Shown here piece after piece: positions 13,462-22,087 of a stretch of 64,000 bases of DNA (within the stretch, counting starts at the first letter, position 1; each line of letters opens with the position of its first letter). The stretch covers positions 1-64,000 of the IMG/VR virus record IMGVR_UViG_3300027969_000052; one strand, written 5' to 3'. The notes under the pieces are model-generated. The model was not told the origin of the DNA. It made no database searches and saw only the letters and a program-made list of their open reading frames with translations. This DNA is from a virus. A program made the translations under genes and the position numbers.

Positions 13462-13847
13462 TATAGTTCTCCGCTTTTTGCTAATGCCAACATCATACTG
13501 TACTGCTCAAATGCTTTTTGTACAGAGGGGTACTTGTTACGAAGAAACTTTTCTTGTTCTTTCTGTTCCATTAACGTTTCAAATATACGATAGTGATGAG
13601 ATCCGTAAGTTTTCATATTATTGAAAACTTGTTCTTCGAAATCTTTTATTTTTTCCAGATCGCTTTCTGGAATTTCTATAGTGAGCAACCGTTCGGTATC
13701 ATTTACTATGTTTAAGTTTTCGACTATCTCTTTGTCTTGGGGATATTCAAAATATTTGTTAGTAATAAGTTTTCTCATTCTATAAAATCTCTTATTACTA
13801 TCAATAACTTTAATATTTCGACGCTGGAAGAAATTATTATCACTCAA
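13461..13847 (-). CDS. Hypothetical protein (128 aa), coupled to the DnaE-like gene
   Basis: This charged, mostly helical soluble protein has helices such as SDLEKIKDFEEQVFNNMK and FETLMEQKEQEKFL, and an N-terminal basic strand (RRNIKVIDSNKRFYRMRK). I recognise no family. The start is TTG 13847, supported by GGAG 7 nt upstream; no in-frame ATG fits. It overlaps the upstream zinc-finger gene by 8 nt and the downstream DnaE-like gene by 1 nt. It may therefore act in the same complex as its neighbours. Confidence 0.6.
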   Translation of the reverse strand: MSDNNFFQRRNIKVIDSNKRFYRMRKLITNKYFEYPQDKEIVENLNIVNDTERLLTIEIPESDLEKIKDFEEQVFNNMKTYGSHHYRIFETLMEQKEQEKFLRNKYPSVQKAFEQYSMMLALAKSGEL

Positions 13848-14532
13848 TTCCGCTCTCCCTACAAATTTCTTTCACTAATTCTGCATCTGCTGGTTTTGAT
13901 TTAAATTTCTTTACCCAAAACATTACATCTAACGCTGGCTGAATTAATTCAAGTTGATCGTCATTCATATTCTCTAACATTGTCTTACCACTAACGCAGT
14001 TCAACACCACCCATGCACTCAATTTGCCGTTTCTAATATCGTGTACTGCTCGATTAAGATTAACATACCTAAAATAATGTTGCCACTGTGCTCCGCTAGT
14101 ATCTCCCCACTCCATCATTGTTGTAATGGTTCTTTGAACTGCGGCTTCTACTGGTTCGATCTTTAACATTTCAAAAAGATACTGATCGTAGAGTTCGTCT
14201 CTACACCAATGGTCTAATTTAATTCCGCTTTTAATTACAAAGTCAACAAACTTGTCTGGATATAACGGACTTACATTAGTAACAAAACTTCCAAACTTAA
14301 CAAAGGCATTATAGTACGAGCTTTTACAAAAATCATCATAACTCTTTTGCTTGCGCTGATTTTGACTGAGCTCATACCAGCGATTCCATGCCATGTACCC
14401 TGCCTGTACACGCTTTTCAGTTCGTTGCATCGCACGGCGCTTTGGCTCACACATATGAGCCATCAGAGTTTTCTCTTGCATAAAACTCTTAGTGCAATGT
14501 ACACATTGAAAAGGTTGTTCGGCTAGTTCCAT
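13840..14532 (-). CDS. C2H2-type zinc-finger protein (230 aa)
   Basis: The N-terminus holds one zinc finger: CVHCTKSFMQEKTLMAHMC (C-x2-C, then 12 residues to H, and a final Cys instead of His), followed by a basic stretch. The remaining 200 residues are helical and tryptophan-rich (WNRWYELSQ, WGDTSGAQWQHYF) without a motif that I know. Similar proteins occur in aquatic T4-like phages (memory only). DNA binding is likely. TTG 14538 is possible, but ATG 14532 just after the upstream TGA is preferred. It is part of the tightly overlapping replication operon. Confidence 0.65.
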   Translation of the reverse strand: MELAEQPFQCVHCTKSFMQEKTLMAHMCEPKRRAMQRTEKRVQAGYMAWNRWYELSQNQRKQKSYDDFCKSSYYNAFVKFGSFVTNVSPLYPDKFVDFVIKSGIKLDHWCRDELYDQYLFEMLKIEPVEAAVQRTITTMMEWGDTSGAQWQHYFRYVNLNRAVHDIRNGKLSAWVVLNCVSGKTMLENMNDDQLELIQPALDVMFWVKKFKSKPADAELVKEICRESGIE

Positions 14533-14534
14533 TA

Positions 14535-15239
14535 TCAAAATTTATAAACCGGTAGTGAATATTGTGGGTCGTGCATCTTAGGTCGGAGTCGCATTTCTAA
14601 TCTTGTTTTTCCTTTAATTACCATAGTATGTAACAAAGTCGGATCAGCAAGTTGATGTACAGTCCATGTACCTTTGCTCTGCTTTCCAGTTTCAGTCAAG
14701 AATGTTCCGTATGTTGTATTATATAAAGGAAGATTCCCAGATCTCTTAAATCCGCATAAACTACAATTATACTGCTTATCTTTTACAATAGCAAGGAGAT
14801 AATATTCCTTAACTGCTTTTACTTTTTCAAACCAACCTTCTATATACACATTCCAAAGTGCGGGGGAATCTTTTGTGTGAAACATTGTATCAACATGGCT
14901 GTGGTATGTCTGGAACATGCTTGCTTCGCCTGACTTTGATGTTTTGCCTTTTCCATTACATTTGCCTACACTCTTAACGTCAAGCCCTACATCTATCCCC
15001 ATTCGAACATCTACAATTGAATTACCAGCCCCTGCCCATTCTGCTCCAACGATACTATCTGCAACAGCATATTCCCACGCTTCTTTACCTATGCTAAGTG
15101 GTCTACCTTTAGCAATCTGCTTACGCATAGGAACCATAAATTCATCAACTTCCTTTTGAAAGTTTTTAATAAAGTCAGGCCCAACTAATAATTGTATTTC
15201 TGTGGCGGACATAGGTGTTAACGGATACAAGTTACTCAT
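14535..15239 (-). CDS. PD-(D/E)XK nuclease-like protein (234 aa)
   Basis: Residues 80-90 read MGIDVGLDVKS, an ID...DVK arrangement like the PD-(D/E)XK catalytic core. A helix with acidic residues (EAWEYAVADSIVGAEW) precedes it, as in restriction-type nucleases. A CxxC pair (YNCSLCGF) follows later and may bind zinc. The frame opens at 15278, but ATG 15239 has GGAAAGAGT before it and overlaps the upstream stop (ATGAGTAA), so it is preferred. The protein could be a restriction-like endonuclease for host DNA or a recombination nuclease. Assignment is by motif only. Confidence 0.55.
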   Translation of the reverse strand: MSNLYPLTPMSATEIQLLVGPDFIKNFQKEVDEFMVPMRKQIAKGRPLSIGKEAWEYAVADSIVGAEWAGAGNSIVDVRMGIDVGLDVKSVGKCNGKGKTSKSGEASMFQTYHSHVDTMFHTKDSPALWNVYIEGWFEKVKAVKEYYLLAIVKDKQYNCSLCGFKRSGNLPLYNTTYGTFLTETGKQSKGTWTVHQLADPTLLHTMVIKGKTRLEMRLRPKMHDPQYSLPVYKF

Positions 15240-15690
15240 ACTCTTTCCGTTGCTTTTTATCAAAGCCCATCTTATCAAATAACTCTTCTTTATCTTTCTT
15301 GTCCATCATCTTGGCCATTATTTTTATATCTTCTAACTTCATTGCTGGATACAAGTCGAGCAATAATTTTTCAATTTTAATGGCTTTTTCTTTGCTACTG
15401 GCTTTTAAATATGGATGGTAGCAATTAATTCCGGTGCCACAGCTAGCAAACAATTTCCATAACAATGCCTTGTGATTTTTACTTAGAGTCCAATGGTTTT
15501 TATTAACAAATTCGTTAGTCCTTTCTAAATACCATTCTTGTATATCTGTTTCATTAAGTTGTACATTTGCAACATACCGCATTAGTATATAGGGGCTGAA
15601 TTCTTTCTTTTCTTGGTCAGAAAGATTGTCATAGAAATTATATTCTCGTTGATCTACTGCACGTAATTCTCGCTTAATATCAAGAGCCAT
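15232..15690 (-). CDS. Probable clamp-loader small subunit (gp62-like)
   Basis: This 152-aa all-helical protein carries a central block (MRYVANVQLNETDIQEWYL, then WTLSKNHKALLWKLFASCG with TGINCYHPYL). This block resembles the core of T4 gp62 (187 aa) and its marine relatives, which join gp44 to load the gp45 clamp. The C-terminal helix (IEKLLLDLYPAMKLEDI) fits the gp62 end. Identity is low and gp44/gp45 are not in this window, so this is tentative. Start ATG 15690 has AAGGA 5 nt upstream. Confidence 0.45.
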   Translation of the reverse strand: MALDIKRELRAVDQREYNFYDNLSDQEKKEFSPYILMRYVANVQLNETDIQEWYLERTNEFVNKNHWTLSKNHKALLWKLFASCGTGINCYHPYLKASSKEKAIKIEKLLLDLYPAMKLEDIKIMAKMMDKKDKEELFDKMGFDKKQRKEYE

Positions 15691-15976
15691 TTTTATCCTT
15701 GCTTAGGTGATATATTATTTTAACACGTTCTAATGCGTCTTGTAAAGTGGGATTAGTTTTTGCCATTCGACGAATTTCCCCCCACATTTTATCTTCCGTA
15801 ATGTGATCGTGTAACGGACGACCGTCGCTAGTACGTGGATCAAAGTTTGGATTATCTTTATCGTAGTCCCAACCGGTTACTTTTCTAGTCATAGGGTCTG
15901 CTCCAAATTCTCTACTGTAGACTACATTGCCCACACGTTCGTGTATAAGTGTTGCACCAGGTTTAAGACTTCCCAT
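15680..15976 (-). CDS. Conserved T4-like phage hypothetical protein (98 aa)
   Basis: It contains LKPGATLIHERVGNVVYSRE, then FDPRTSDGRPLHDHITEDK and NPTLQDALERVKIIYHLSK. I recall very similar sequences in marine T4-like phages, always near recombination or clamp-loader genes and never with a known function. The pattern suggests a small scaffold or regulatory protein of the replication machinery. It overlaps the next gene by 11 nt and starts 3 nt after the previous one ends. Confidence 0.65.
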   Translation of the reverse strand: MGSLKPGATLIHERVGNVVYSREFGADPMTRKVTGWDYDKDNPNFDPRTSDGRPLHDHITEDKMWGEIRRMAKTNPTLQDALERVKIIYHLSKDKNGS

Positions 15977-15979
15977 AGT

Positions 15980-16483
15980 TTACCAACACTTCGAATAATC
16001 TACAATTTCGCTCTGGCGACTAACTTCTTTAACAAAATAAGCACATACAGGTTTCTCTCCACCAGACAACGGAGTAGTTAGTAGTTGACCAGGTTTCATT
16101 TTTGGAAAATACCATTTTACTTCAGGGTATACGTTGATAATATCAATATCGTGAAACTCAGGACGGAAGCTACTCAATGGGTTGAAACAAAATGTCCTAA
16201 ATCCTCTATCGTTTAAACTAGTTAAAGGTAATACTTCCATTTCTGGTCCGGTCGGGTCGCCTACGATAGTACACCAATCTAAAGGCATGGTGAGCTCGTA
16301 AGGTCCGATCTTAAGTACGGCGGCAGGCCCTGTAAAACTTTCTAAGAAGATTAGCGGTAAGAAAAAATGATCAGGATTTTGATTATCACTGTTATCTAAA
16401 ACAGAGTATCGAAAATCTTCATCAATTTCATTAGGCAGATCATTCAAATAGAATGTTGTATTTTCTAATGTTAATATTTGCAT
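15980..16483 (-). CDS. Conserved T4-like phage hypothetical protein (167 aa)
   Basis: This is a proline- and phenylalanine-rich, beta-type soluble protein with FFLPLIFLESFTGPAAVLKI, then LPLTSLNDRGFRTFCFNPLS and EVKWYFPKMKPGQLLTTPLS. I recall this protein directly after uvsW in aquatic T4-like phages, with no assigned role. The gene lies 1 nt after the uvsW stop codon and is part of the same transcription unit. A helicase partner or accessory role is an inference from context only. Confidence 0.6.
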   Translation of the reverse strand: MQILTLENTTFYLNDLPNEIDEDFRYSVLDNSDNQNPDHFFLPLIFLESFTGPAAVLKIGPYELTMPLDWCTIVGDPTGPEMEVLPLTSLNDRGFRTFCFNPLSSFRPEFHDIDIINVYPEVKWYFPKMKPGQLLTTPLSGGEKPVCAYFVKEVSRQSEIVDYSKCW

Positions 16484-16484
16484 T

Positions 16485-17933
16485 TTAGTATTTTACCTTT
16501 TCAATTGCGAATGGATATCTTGCATCTTTATAAAACCGTTTACGCTCAGTAAGATGACGCTTTGCGTATTTTGAACTAGCAGTGATATCCCATATCTGTA
16601 CAAAGTCTTTGTCGTCAGCTTTTCGAACTCCGCGACCTATTGATTGAATAACACGGACAAACGATTTGCCGGGCTCCAGAAGAACCAAATTAAAGATCCT
16701 AGGTATATTAATACCAACAGCCGCGACACCATAGGTTGCAACAATAATTTTGTCATCAGCAGTCGCCACTTCACGATATTGTTCCTTTCGGTCTTTTGAT
16801 TTAATTTTTCCGCTAACAAAAACGCTATCTGGAATTTCGTTTATAATAAAATTACCAGTTTCGATCCTATCGACTAAGATCAAGGTATTGCCGCTACTGG
16901 CAATATTTTTTATTAATTTTGATACCCATTCCATCCTAGTATCGTCAGTAACAAGATATTTTAATTCTGCAGGATAGCTTTCAAATTCTTTCCATTCTTG
17001 TGTTTGCACAATGTTTACATGGCATTCGGCCAATATGCCTTTTTGCTGTAAGTCGTATGCAGAAACTCGATGAATTACATCACCTAAACTACATTTAATA
17101 CTTTCAAAACTTAAATCATCTTTAGGTACTGTTCCCGTTAATCCCCAACGAATTGGCGCATTTGCAAAATTAACAGTAAGCAATTTCTTTAATACTTCTG
17201 CTTTGGCTTGATGCACTTCGTCAACAACAATAGCACTAACACCTTCAATAAACTCTGCAAGGCTAAGTGTATTTGGATCATGCGACTTTTTATCTAGCAC
17301 ATTTAAACTTTGCCAGGTGCAGATAGTATGAGTTTTACCCAGTTCTTTTCTATCGCCAAAATACACACCGACGTCTAGCCCAACGTTTCTAAAATCTTCT
17401 TCTGTTTGTAGCACAAGATCTTTGTTAGGAACAATAGTCATAGTGCGACCATACTTTTCACAAATCTTAGCAAGGGTAGCAGTCATAATAGTCTTACCTG
17501 CACCCGTTGCTACTTCTTGTAATGCCTGCGGATTTCCTAGGAAGTTATTAACTACTTCAACTTGGTCATCTCGCAAACGAATTGGCTCTCCGGCAAAGCG
17601 ATGTCCTTCTGGCCAACACTGGTCTCCCCAAAAATCTCCAGATACTTTTTCAAACGATAATTCTTTATGCTGACGCTGATCTTCGACTTCAATGTAGTAG
17701 CCCCATCCTTCTAACAACGGAAGAATACGGTCAAGCAAACTAACATAAGTCGTACCTCCAAGGCCAAAGAAAGGAGTACAGCCGTCCCAACGCCCTAGCT
17801 TATATGCCGGCATAAACTTCGCAGACGGATCAAAGTATTTGAATTTCTTGACTAACTCCTTGCGGGTAGCTAAGTCAAGGTTTTCAAACTTAACGTTAAT
17901 TTCGTCTTTGATTATTAATTTTGTTGTGGACAA
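16485..17933 (-). CDS. uvsW: UvsW-like recombination DNA helicase
   Basis: This is a superfamily 2 helicase with the UvsW layout. The N-terminal DNA-binding part contains YKLGRWDGCTPFF. Walker A is VATGAGKT, box II is VVDEVHQ, motif III is GLTGT, and motif VI is QSIGRGVRK. Length (482 aa) is close to T4 UvsW (503 aa). In T4 it unwinds branched recombination and R-loop structures and switches replication from origin to recombination mode. The start is TTG 17933 with GGAG 7 nt upstream; the nearby ATG is out of frame. It overlaps the upstream gene by 19 nt. Confidence 0.92.
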   Translation of the reverse strand: MSTTKLIIKDEINVKFENLDLATRKELVKKFKYFDPSAKFMPAYKLGRWDGCTPFFGLGGTTYVSLLDRILPLLEGWGYYIEVEDQRQHKELSFEKVSGDFWGDQCWPEGHRFAGEPIRLRDDQVEVVNNFLGNPQALQEVATGAGKTIMTATLAKICEKYGRTMTIVPNKDLVLQTEEDFRNVGLDVGVYFGDRKELGKTHTICTWQSLNVLDKKSHDPNTLSLAEFIEGVSAIVVDEVHQAKAEVLKKLLTVNFANAPIRWGLTGTVPKDDLSFESIKCSLGDVIHRVSAYDLQQKGILAECHVNIVQTQEWKEFESYPAELKYLVTDDTRMEWVSKLIKNIASSGNTLILVDRIETGNFIINEIPDSVFVSGKIKSKDRKEQYREVATADDKIIVATYGVAAVGINIPRIFNLVLLEPGKSFVRVIQSIGRGVRKADDKDFVQIWDITASSKYAKRHLTERKRFYKDARYPFAIEKVKY

Positions 17934-19150
17934 ACATTTACTCCATGTGGATGCTTATTGTTATAATACACTATATTGGGGGTAGATTGCAAGAGCACAC
18001 TCATAGAATAATGCAAATCTTTGTAATAACCTAAGTTAATGACAGTATTAAATCTCAATTCTGATTTTACCAACGGCTTAGGAATTTTTATGCTGGCAAA
18101 TACAATCTTAATATCTGGATGTATGTCGTTGTTTAAATTGTGCTCTTTTATATAGGCGTTAAAAGACCCGTGACTTTCGTTCGGCATTCGGAACAATACA
18201 CACATTTGAGAACTACTAATGCCCCACTTTAATGCAGTTTCGTGCCACAGCCTAGTGTGTTGAATCTCACTGCCTCCGGGAACAATAACTAATATCGGGC
18301 CGCCAAATTTAACTAAATTTTCAAACTGATCGATATTATAAATTGCGGAGTCAATGAAAATAGGATCAACGCTATTAATAATAGTCTGTGTCACTGGATC
18401 TAATTTAGTCAACTTAAGATCTGTTGCTACTTTATCATCCCATGCTGTAATTCCGAAATTTTTTGCAGATATCAAATATTCAATTAAATTAGTAGACGGC
18501 TTGATTTTAATATTCTTAGAAGCATTCTTTAAAAAATACTTGTCGGCATCTTTAGAAACATGCGGAGCATAGTCGAGCATATTGTCTAATGATTTAAGTA
18601 TATCTTCTAAAAACTCGTTGAACACCGGGTCAGTAATAAACCCATGTTCTACTAAATTTGTCTGTAGCCAAAGTATATTATCTTCTCGCAAAGAAAATAC
18701 CCAGGCCTTATTTGTTGCGTTCCATTCGGCGATATGCCCCTTTAATGGGTTAGCATATATTAAACTTTTCCATCCAGTATTAGATACATAGTTATGGATT
18801 AATTTAATTAATTTCTCGTCGTACGGAAATCTTACTGCAATTTTTTTGTCCCCATCGATATTTTCTATTTTAATAGATTTTTCGTTAATAATGTGTCTGA
18901 ATGGAGTTCTGTATACAGGATTGTTAACATCTATTTGACGTTGAAAATAAACTTCTAGGCTAGCTTGATATGTTTTAATAATGCGATGTACTAGAGTTGC
19001 TTGTTTTTCTGTTAACGCATTGCCGCGCTGAATTTGTGTTGATAGACTAGAGACAAAATTTTTCTCCCAACCATTACTTTGAATGATGTCAGGTTCAAAT
19101 AAGTACTTGTCTTCGCAAGCAAGACGCATGACTAGATCTTCTACAAACAT
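17915..19150 (-). CDS. Conserved hypothetical protein, possibly degenerate helicase-like (411 aa)
   Basis: The N-terminal third has NALTEKQATLVHRIIKTYQ, a helix pattern seen in phage DNA-processing proteins. The C-terminal 120 residues (GGPILVIVPGGSEIQHTRLW ... VINLGYYKDLHYSMSVLLQS) alternate strands and helices like the second domain of a superfamily 2 helicase. No Walker A, DEAD box or arginine finger is visible. It could therefore be an ATP-independent relative or an unrelated fold. It lies between uvsY and uvsW with overlapping ends on both sides, which points to recombination or replication. Function unknown. Confidence 0.55.
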   Translation of the reverse strand: MFVEDLVMRLACEDKYLFEPDIIQSNGWEKNFVSSLSTQIQRGNALTEKQATLVHRIIKTYQASLEVYFQRQIDVNNPVYRTPFRHIINEKSIKIENIDGDKKIAVRFPYDEKLIKLIHNYVSNTGWKSLIYANPLKGHIAEWNATNKAWVFSLREDNILWLQTNLVEHGFITDPVFNEFLEDILKSLDNMLDYAPHVSKDADKYFLKNASKNIKIKPSTNLIEYLISAKNFGITAWDDKVATDLKLTKLDPVTQTIINSVDPIFIDSAIYNIDQFENLVKFGGPILVIVPGGSEIQHTRLWHETALKWGISSSQMCVLFRMPNESHGSFNAYIKEHNLNNDIHPDIKIVFASIKIPKPLVKSELRFNTVINLGYYKDLHYSMSVLLQSTPNIVYYNNKHPHGVNVCPQQN

Positions 19151-19605
19151 TAGATATGTACATCTTCCATTCCGGCAGTTCTAAGTTTGATAATGTTAGA
19201 GACTTGCCATTGTTTAATATCAAGACCTTTAATAATCCCTAGCCATTGATTGCGTAACAAGGCAAACTCGTTAACAATTTTTTCTAGATCGACTACGTCG
19301 GCCTCACCGTCAACATATTTCTCACAGTCCCGTGAGCTTAGAGCACGTTGATAATTCTCTAAGTATTTCTTAAACGCCTTGCTTCGAGTACGTCTAAGTT
19401 CAATATTTAAATATTCTAACACAGCTTCAATTTCTTGAAGCTGGTTAAAACGTTGTTCAACGATACCAGGAAGTGCGGCGCTGGCTTTCTCAAGATTGCC
19501 ATACACTTTAACTTCCTTCCTGGCCTCGTCTAACTGAGTATAAAAATACTCAATACAATCAGGCAAGTGAGCAAGATCTCGACTTACTTTACTGTACCAA
19601 GCCAT
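19150..19605 (-). CDS. uvsY: UvsY-like recombination mediator
   Basis: This is a 151-aa helical, charged protein. Its second half (KAFKKYLENYQRALSSRDCE, then a DVVDLEKIVNEFALLRNQWL block and GIIKGLDIKQWQVSNIIKLR) parallels the C-terminal half of T4 UvsY (137 aa), including the final 'G-x2-I-x-H-I-x2-MR' helix. UvsY loads UvsX on gp32-covered single-stranded DNA, and all three genes are present in this unit. It overlaps the next gene by 1 nt and adjoins the small acidic gene upstream. Confidence 0.75.
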   Translation of the reverse strand: MAWYSKVSRDLAHLPDCIEYFYTQLDEARKEVKVYGNLEKASAALPGIVEQRFNQLQEIEAVLEYLNIELRRTRSKAFKKYLENYQRALSSRDCEKYVDGEADVVDLEKIVNEFALLRNQWLGIIKGLDIKQWQVSNIIKLRTAGMEDVHI

Positions 19606-19859
19606 TAATAGTCCTCGTCTTCGTAACCTAAGTTATCTTCGTCAAACGGCTCATCGTCATCAACTCCTTCTTCTTCGACTACTAACTTAATAGCGTCATC
19701 TAAATGGGGATCGTAGCCAGTATAGCCAGACAATGTTTCGGCACTAATATCGTTGCCTAGTAAAAAGTCAACGTATTGATTTGCGGCCATTTCACGATTT
19801 TTTTCAGAAATATATTCACGGAATATATCCCAAACTGTAATAATTAGATTTTCATCCAT
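19605..19859 (-). CDS. Small acidic protein between uvsX and uvsY (84 aa)
   Basis: The first 40 residues form helices (LIITVWDIFREYISEKNREM). The last 30 are strongly acidic (VVEEEGVDDDEPFDEDNLGY and more), like the tails of single-strand-binding-protein partners. The frame opens at 19913, but ATG 19859 overlaps the end of uvsX (ATGGATGA) and has AGGAAGAAG upstream, so it is preferred. It may modulate gp32/UvsX/UvsY contacts by mimicking DNA charge; that is inference. Confidence 0.6.
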   Translation of the reverse strand: MDENLIITVWDIFREYISEKNREMAANQYVDFLLGNDISAETLSGYTGYDPHLDDAIKLVVEEEGVDDDEPFDEDNLGYEDEDY

Positions 19860-20916
19860 TTGCTTCTTCTTCCTCTTGATCAAGTGATATAGTTGAATTG
19901 ACTGCTGATGCATCCCACTCTTTCATAATTGTCATGAGTTTTTCTTCACTCCAATTCTTGCGGAACTCTGCAACAATCTCACCAGTCTCTTTACTAGTGT
20001 AAGCTAATTTATTACCGACCTTGGATAGTACACCCATCTTTTCGAACATGTCAACTAACCCCGAGCTAGGAGCCATACCAGTTGAATATGGAATCTCAAC
20101 TTGTACACTTTCAAAAGGTTTTGCGTAACGAGTTTTCATGATCTTACAAGCTGAACGAATACCCAACACATCAGTTACTTTATTACCATCTGCATCAACT
20201 TTAAGTTTAAGTTTACGCATAGCAACAACAATACTAGATGCATAGATGAAGCCTTGACCACCTGAAATCTTGTCATCTGGATCAAACATATCTTGGCTTG
20301 CGTATGTGTGATTTGTACAAACCATACCTACGTTATAACTACCAAACATGTTTACACAGTTACGAACAAGACTTGTAAGTGCTTTAGGTTTACGGCCCAT
20401 ATCACCTTTCATCTCGCCTGCTTCGAACTGATTTACGTCAGTTGGAGTAAGCAACATACCAAGTGAATCGATTACAAACAACACCTTAGGACGTTCCTCT
20501 AAAGGCATTACTTTGTACTCTTTCATGAACTCTGAAATGGTTTTAGCCACATCATCGATCATAGCCATATTAAGTTTAAGCAACTTATCTTCGGATGTAT
20601 CAACACCCAAATCTAGCAACCACTGTTTGTCCAACGCATTTTCTGAGTCAACTAAGACAACAAAAATACCTTGTTCTTGAGCGGCTTTAATAATGTTTCC
20701 AGAACAGATATATGATTTACCTGCACCAGACTCTCCGGCAAACACAGTTACCTTACCCAAAGGGACTCCCTTAAAGAAGTCCCCCGAGATAAGATAGTTT
20801 AGTGCATAGTTGCCAGTACTGACCCAGTCAGTTGGGTCATTGAAACCAATTCCTAAGCCATCAATACTTTTGGTGATAGACTTACGGAACTTCGAAATAT
20901 CGAAGGCCTTTCCCAT
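19852..20916 (-). CDS. uvsX: UvsX RecA-like recombinase
   Basis: RecA/Rad51-family core: Walker A is GESGAGKS (61-68), VLVDSENALDKQW holds the catalytic glutamate, and Walker B is VLFVIDSLG. L1/L2-type loops lie around MGRKPKALTSLVR and DDKISGGQGFIYAS. Length (354 aa) is near T4 UvsX (391 aa). It forms filaments on single-stranded DNA and drives strand exchange for recombination-dependent replication and repair. It ends in an acidic tail (DQEEEEANG). It lies 12 nt downstream of gp32 and overlaps the small acidic gene by 8 nt. Confidence 0.95.
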   Translation of the reverse strand: MGKAFDISKFRKSITKSIDGLGIGFNDPTDWVSTGNYALNYLISGDFFKGVPLGKVTVFAGESGAGKSYICSGNIIKAAQEQGIFVVLVDSENALDKQWLLDLGVDTSEDKLLKLNMAMIDDVAKTISEFMKEYKVMPLEERPKVLFVIDSLGMLLTPTDVNQFEAGEMKGDMGRKPKALTSLVRNCVNMFGSYNVGMVCTNHTYASQDMFDPDDKISGGQGFIYASSIVVAMRKLKLKVDADGNKVTDVLGIRSACKIMKTRYAKPFESVQVEIPYSTGMAPSSGLVDMFEKMGVLSKVGNKLAYTSKETGEIVAEFRKNWSEEKLMTIMKEWDASAVNSTISLDQEEEEANG

Positions 20917-20928
20917 AGTCTATTCCCC

Positions 20929-21939
20929 TTATGCTTTTTGACGGTTACGAATCATTGCAAGAATGTCTTGCGCTCTTGCACTTGCATCGGTCCCTGCAGT
21001 CGCTGATGTAGCTTTCTCCGCCACAGGAGCGTCTTCAGCAACTTTAACTGCGGGTGCTGACGCCGCACTCTCAAAAGGGACATCGTCTTCGTCCGGAGTT
21101 GATGCTACAGGTGCTTTTGCTGTGGTGTTACCAGTTGCCTGTCCACTGCCGCCCATTCCTGCTGGCTTGAAGTATTGACCCCAACGTTCTAAATCATATG
21201 CTTCACCGTCGACTGACGCTTCAAACATTTCTTTCATTACCTTGAGCTCAACATCGCCTGGCTTCTTGGGTAAGAAGTCTTTCAAGCTGAACAAACCGTG
21301 TTGTTCCACTGCGGCCTTTTCTTCATCACTTAATGCACGTTCACGACGAGCATACTTTGATGTTGAGTAGTCTGCATATCCGCCTTTGCTAGTTTTAGCA
21401 ATACGGAAATCTACGCCACGTAGATAGTCTGTTGGCAAGTCTTCCATATCTGGATCCATTAGAGCGGCCTTAACAATGTTAAAGATCTGGCTACCAATGA
21501 TGAATCGACGGATTGGATTCTCTGGAGTCTTGTCTTCTTTTAGAGGATTATCCAATACAAATCCTTGGAACAAGTAACTACGCTTTTTCCAATACTTACG
21601 ACCCATAGCTTCTAGGCTAGGATCTTTAAACCAAGGACGAACCTCAGTAAGAATTGGACATGTCTCGCCCCACATTTCCATACAAGGAACTTGTACAGTA
21701 ACAGGCTTAGAGCTTGTTTCGCCCTTAATACCTGCAAATGGCAATTTAATCATTGCACGTTCAATCCAGAAGAAAGTATTGTCGCCGTTGCCGTCTGGCA
21801 AGAAACGAACAGTTACTTCACTGTTTTCTTGAATGTTCCAATGGGGATAAATTGCGTTGTCGCCAGTACCAGCGGATTGCCCGCCTTGGCGTGATTGTGC
21901 TTCTTGAAGTTTCGCACGGATTTCTGCTAAAGATGCCAT
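20929..21939 (-). CDS. gp32: Single-stranded DNA-binding protein (gp32-like)
   Basis: Layout follows T4 gp32: a short basic N-terminal cooperativity arm (MASLAEIRAKLQEAQSRQ), an OB-fold core with aromatic residues (WKKRSYLFQGFVLDNP, YADYSTSKYARRE) and an acidic Ala/Pro-rich C-terminal tail (EDDVPFESAASAP). The usual zinc cluster is not obvious; only a few cysteines are seen (VQVPCMEMWGETCPI). Length is 336 aa against 301 in T4. It is the first gene of the replication operon, with AAGGAG before ATG 21939 and a strong sigma70-like promoter about 90 nt upstream. Confidence 0.93.
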   Translation of the reverse strand: MASLAEIRAKLQEAQSRQGGQSAGTGDNAIYPHWNIQENSEVTVRFLPDGNGDNTFFWIERAMIKLPFAGIKGETSSKPVTVQVPCMEMWGETCPILTEVRPWFKDPSLEAMGRKYWKKRSYLFQGFVLDNPLKEDKTPENPIRRFIIGSQIFNIVKAALMDPDMEDLPTDYLRGVDFRIAKTSKGGYADYSTSKYARRERALSDEEKAAVEQHGLFSLKDFLPKKPGDVELKVMKEMFEASVDGEAYDLERWGQYFKPAGMGGSGQATGNTTAKAPVASTPDEDDVPFESAASAPAVKVAEDAPVAEKATSATAGTDASARAQDILAMIRNRQKA

Positions 21940-22013
21940 AATGATTTCTCCTTAATAAAATTTAAATTATGCCTTTATTTGCCTCTCTTTTAAAGCCTAC
22001 TGACTATAAAAGA

Positions 22014-22045
22014 AAAAGTGCATACGTGTTATTGTACGCACTTTT
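22014..22045. repeat. Inverted repeat overlapping the gp32 promoter
   Basis: Arms AAAAGTGCATAC (22014-22025) and GTACGCACTTTT (22034-22045) pair over 12 positions with one mismatch or wobble and an 8-nt spacer. The -10 box of the gp32 promoter (22031-22036) lies inside it. It may be an operator, or a back-up terminator for read-through from the upstream late gene. Bases 21940-22013 are leader sequence with no ORF. Confidence 0.6.
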
Positions 22046-22059
22046 ATTTATCATGTCAA
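22031..22059 (-). promoter_or_regulatory. Sigma70-like promoter of the gp32-uvsX operon
   Basis: Minus strand: TTGACA (22054-22059), 17-nt spacer, TACAAT (22031-22036), one base off the full consensus. It sits between the terminator at 22063-22087 and gp32, so it would drive the gp32-uvsX-uvsY-uvsW block with host RNA polymerase. Confidence 0.75.
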
Positions 22060-22062
22060 GAG

Positions 22063-22087
22063 AAAAGGCAGAATATTTCTGCCTTTT
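22063..22087 (-). terminator. Rho-independent terminator after the 694-aa gene
   Basis: AAAAGGCAGAA (22063-22073) pairs perfectly with TTCTGCCTTTT (22077-22087) around a 3-nt loop, with A/T runs on both sides. It ends the late transcript of the gene at 22115-24199. A perfect 14-bp palindrome (CTCTGTTAACAGAG, 22092-22105) lies just before it on the same transcript. Confidence 0.8.
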
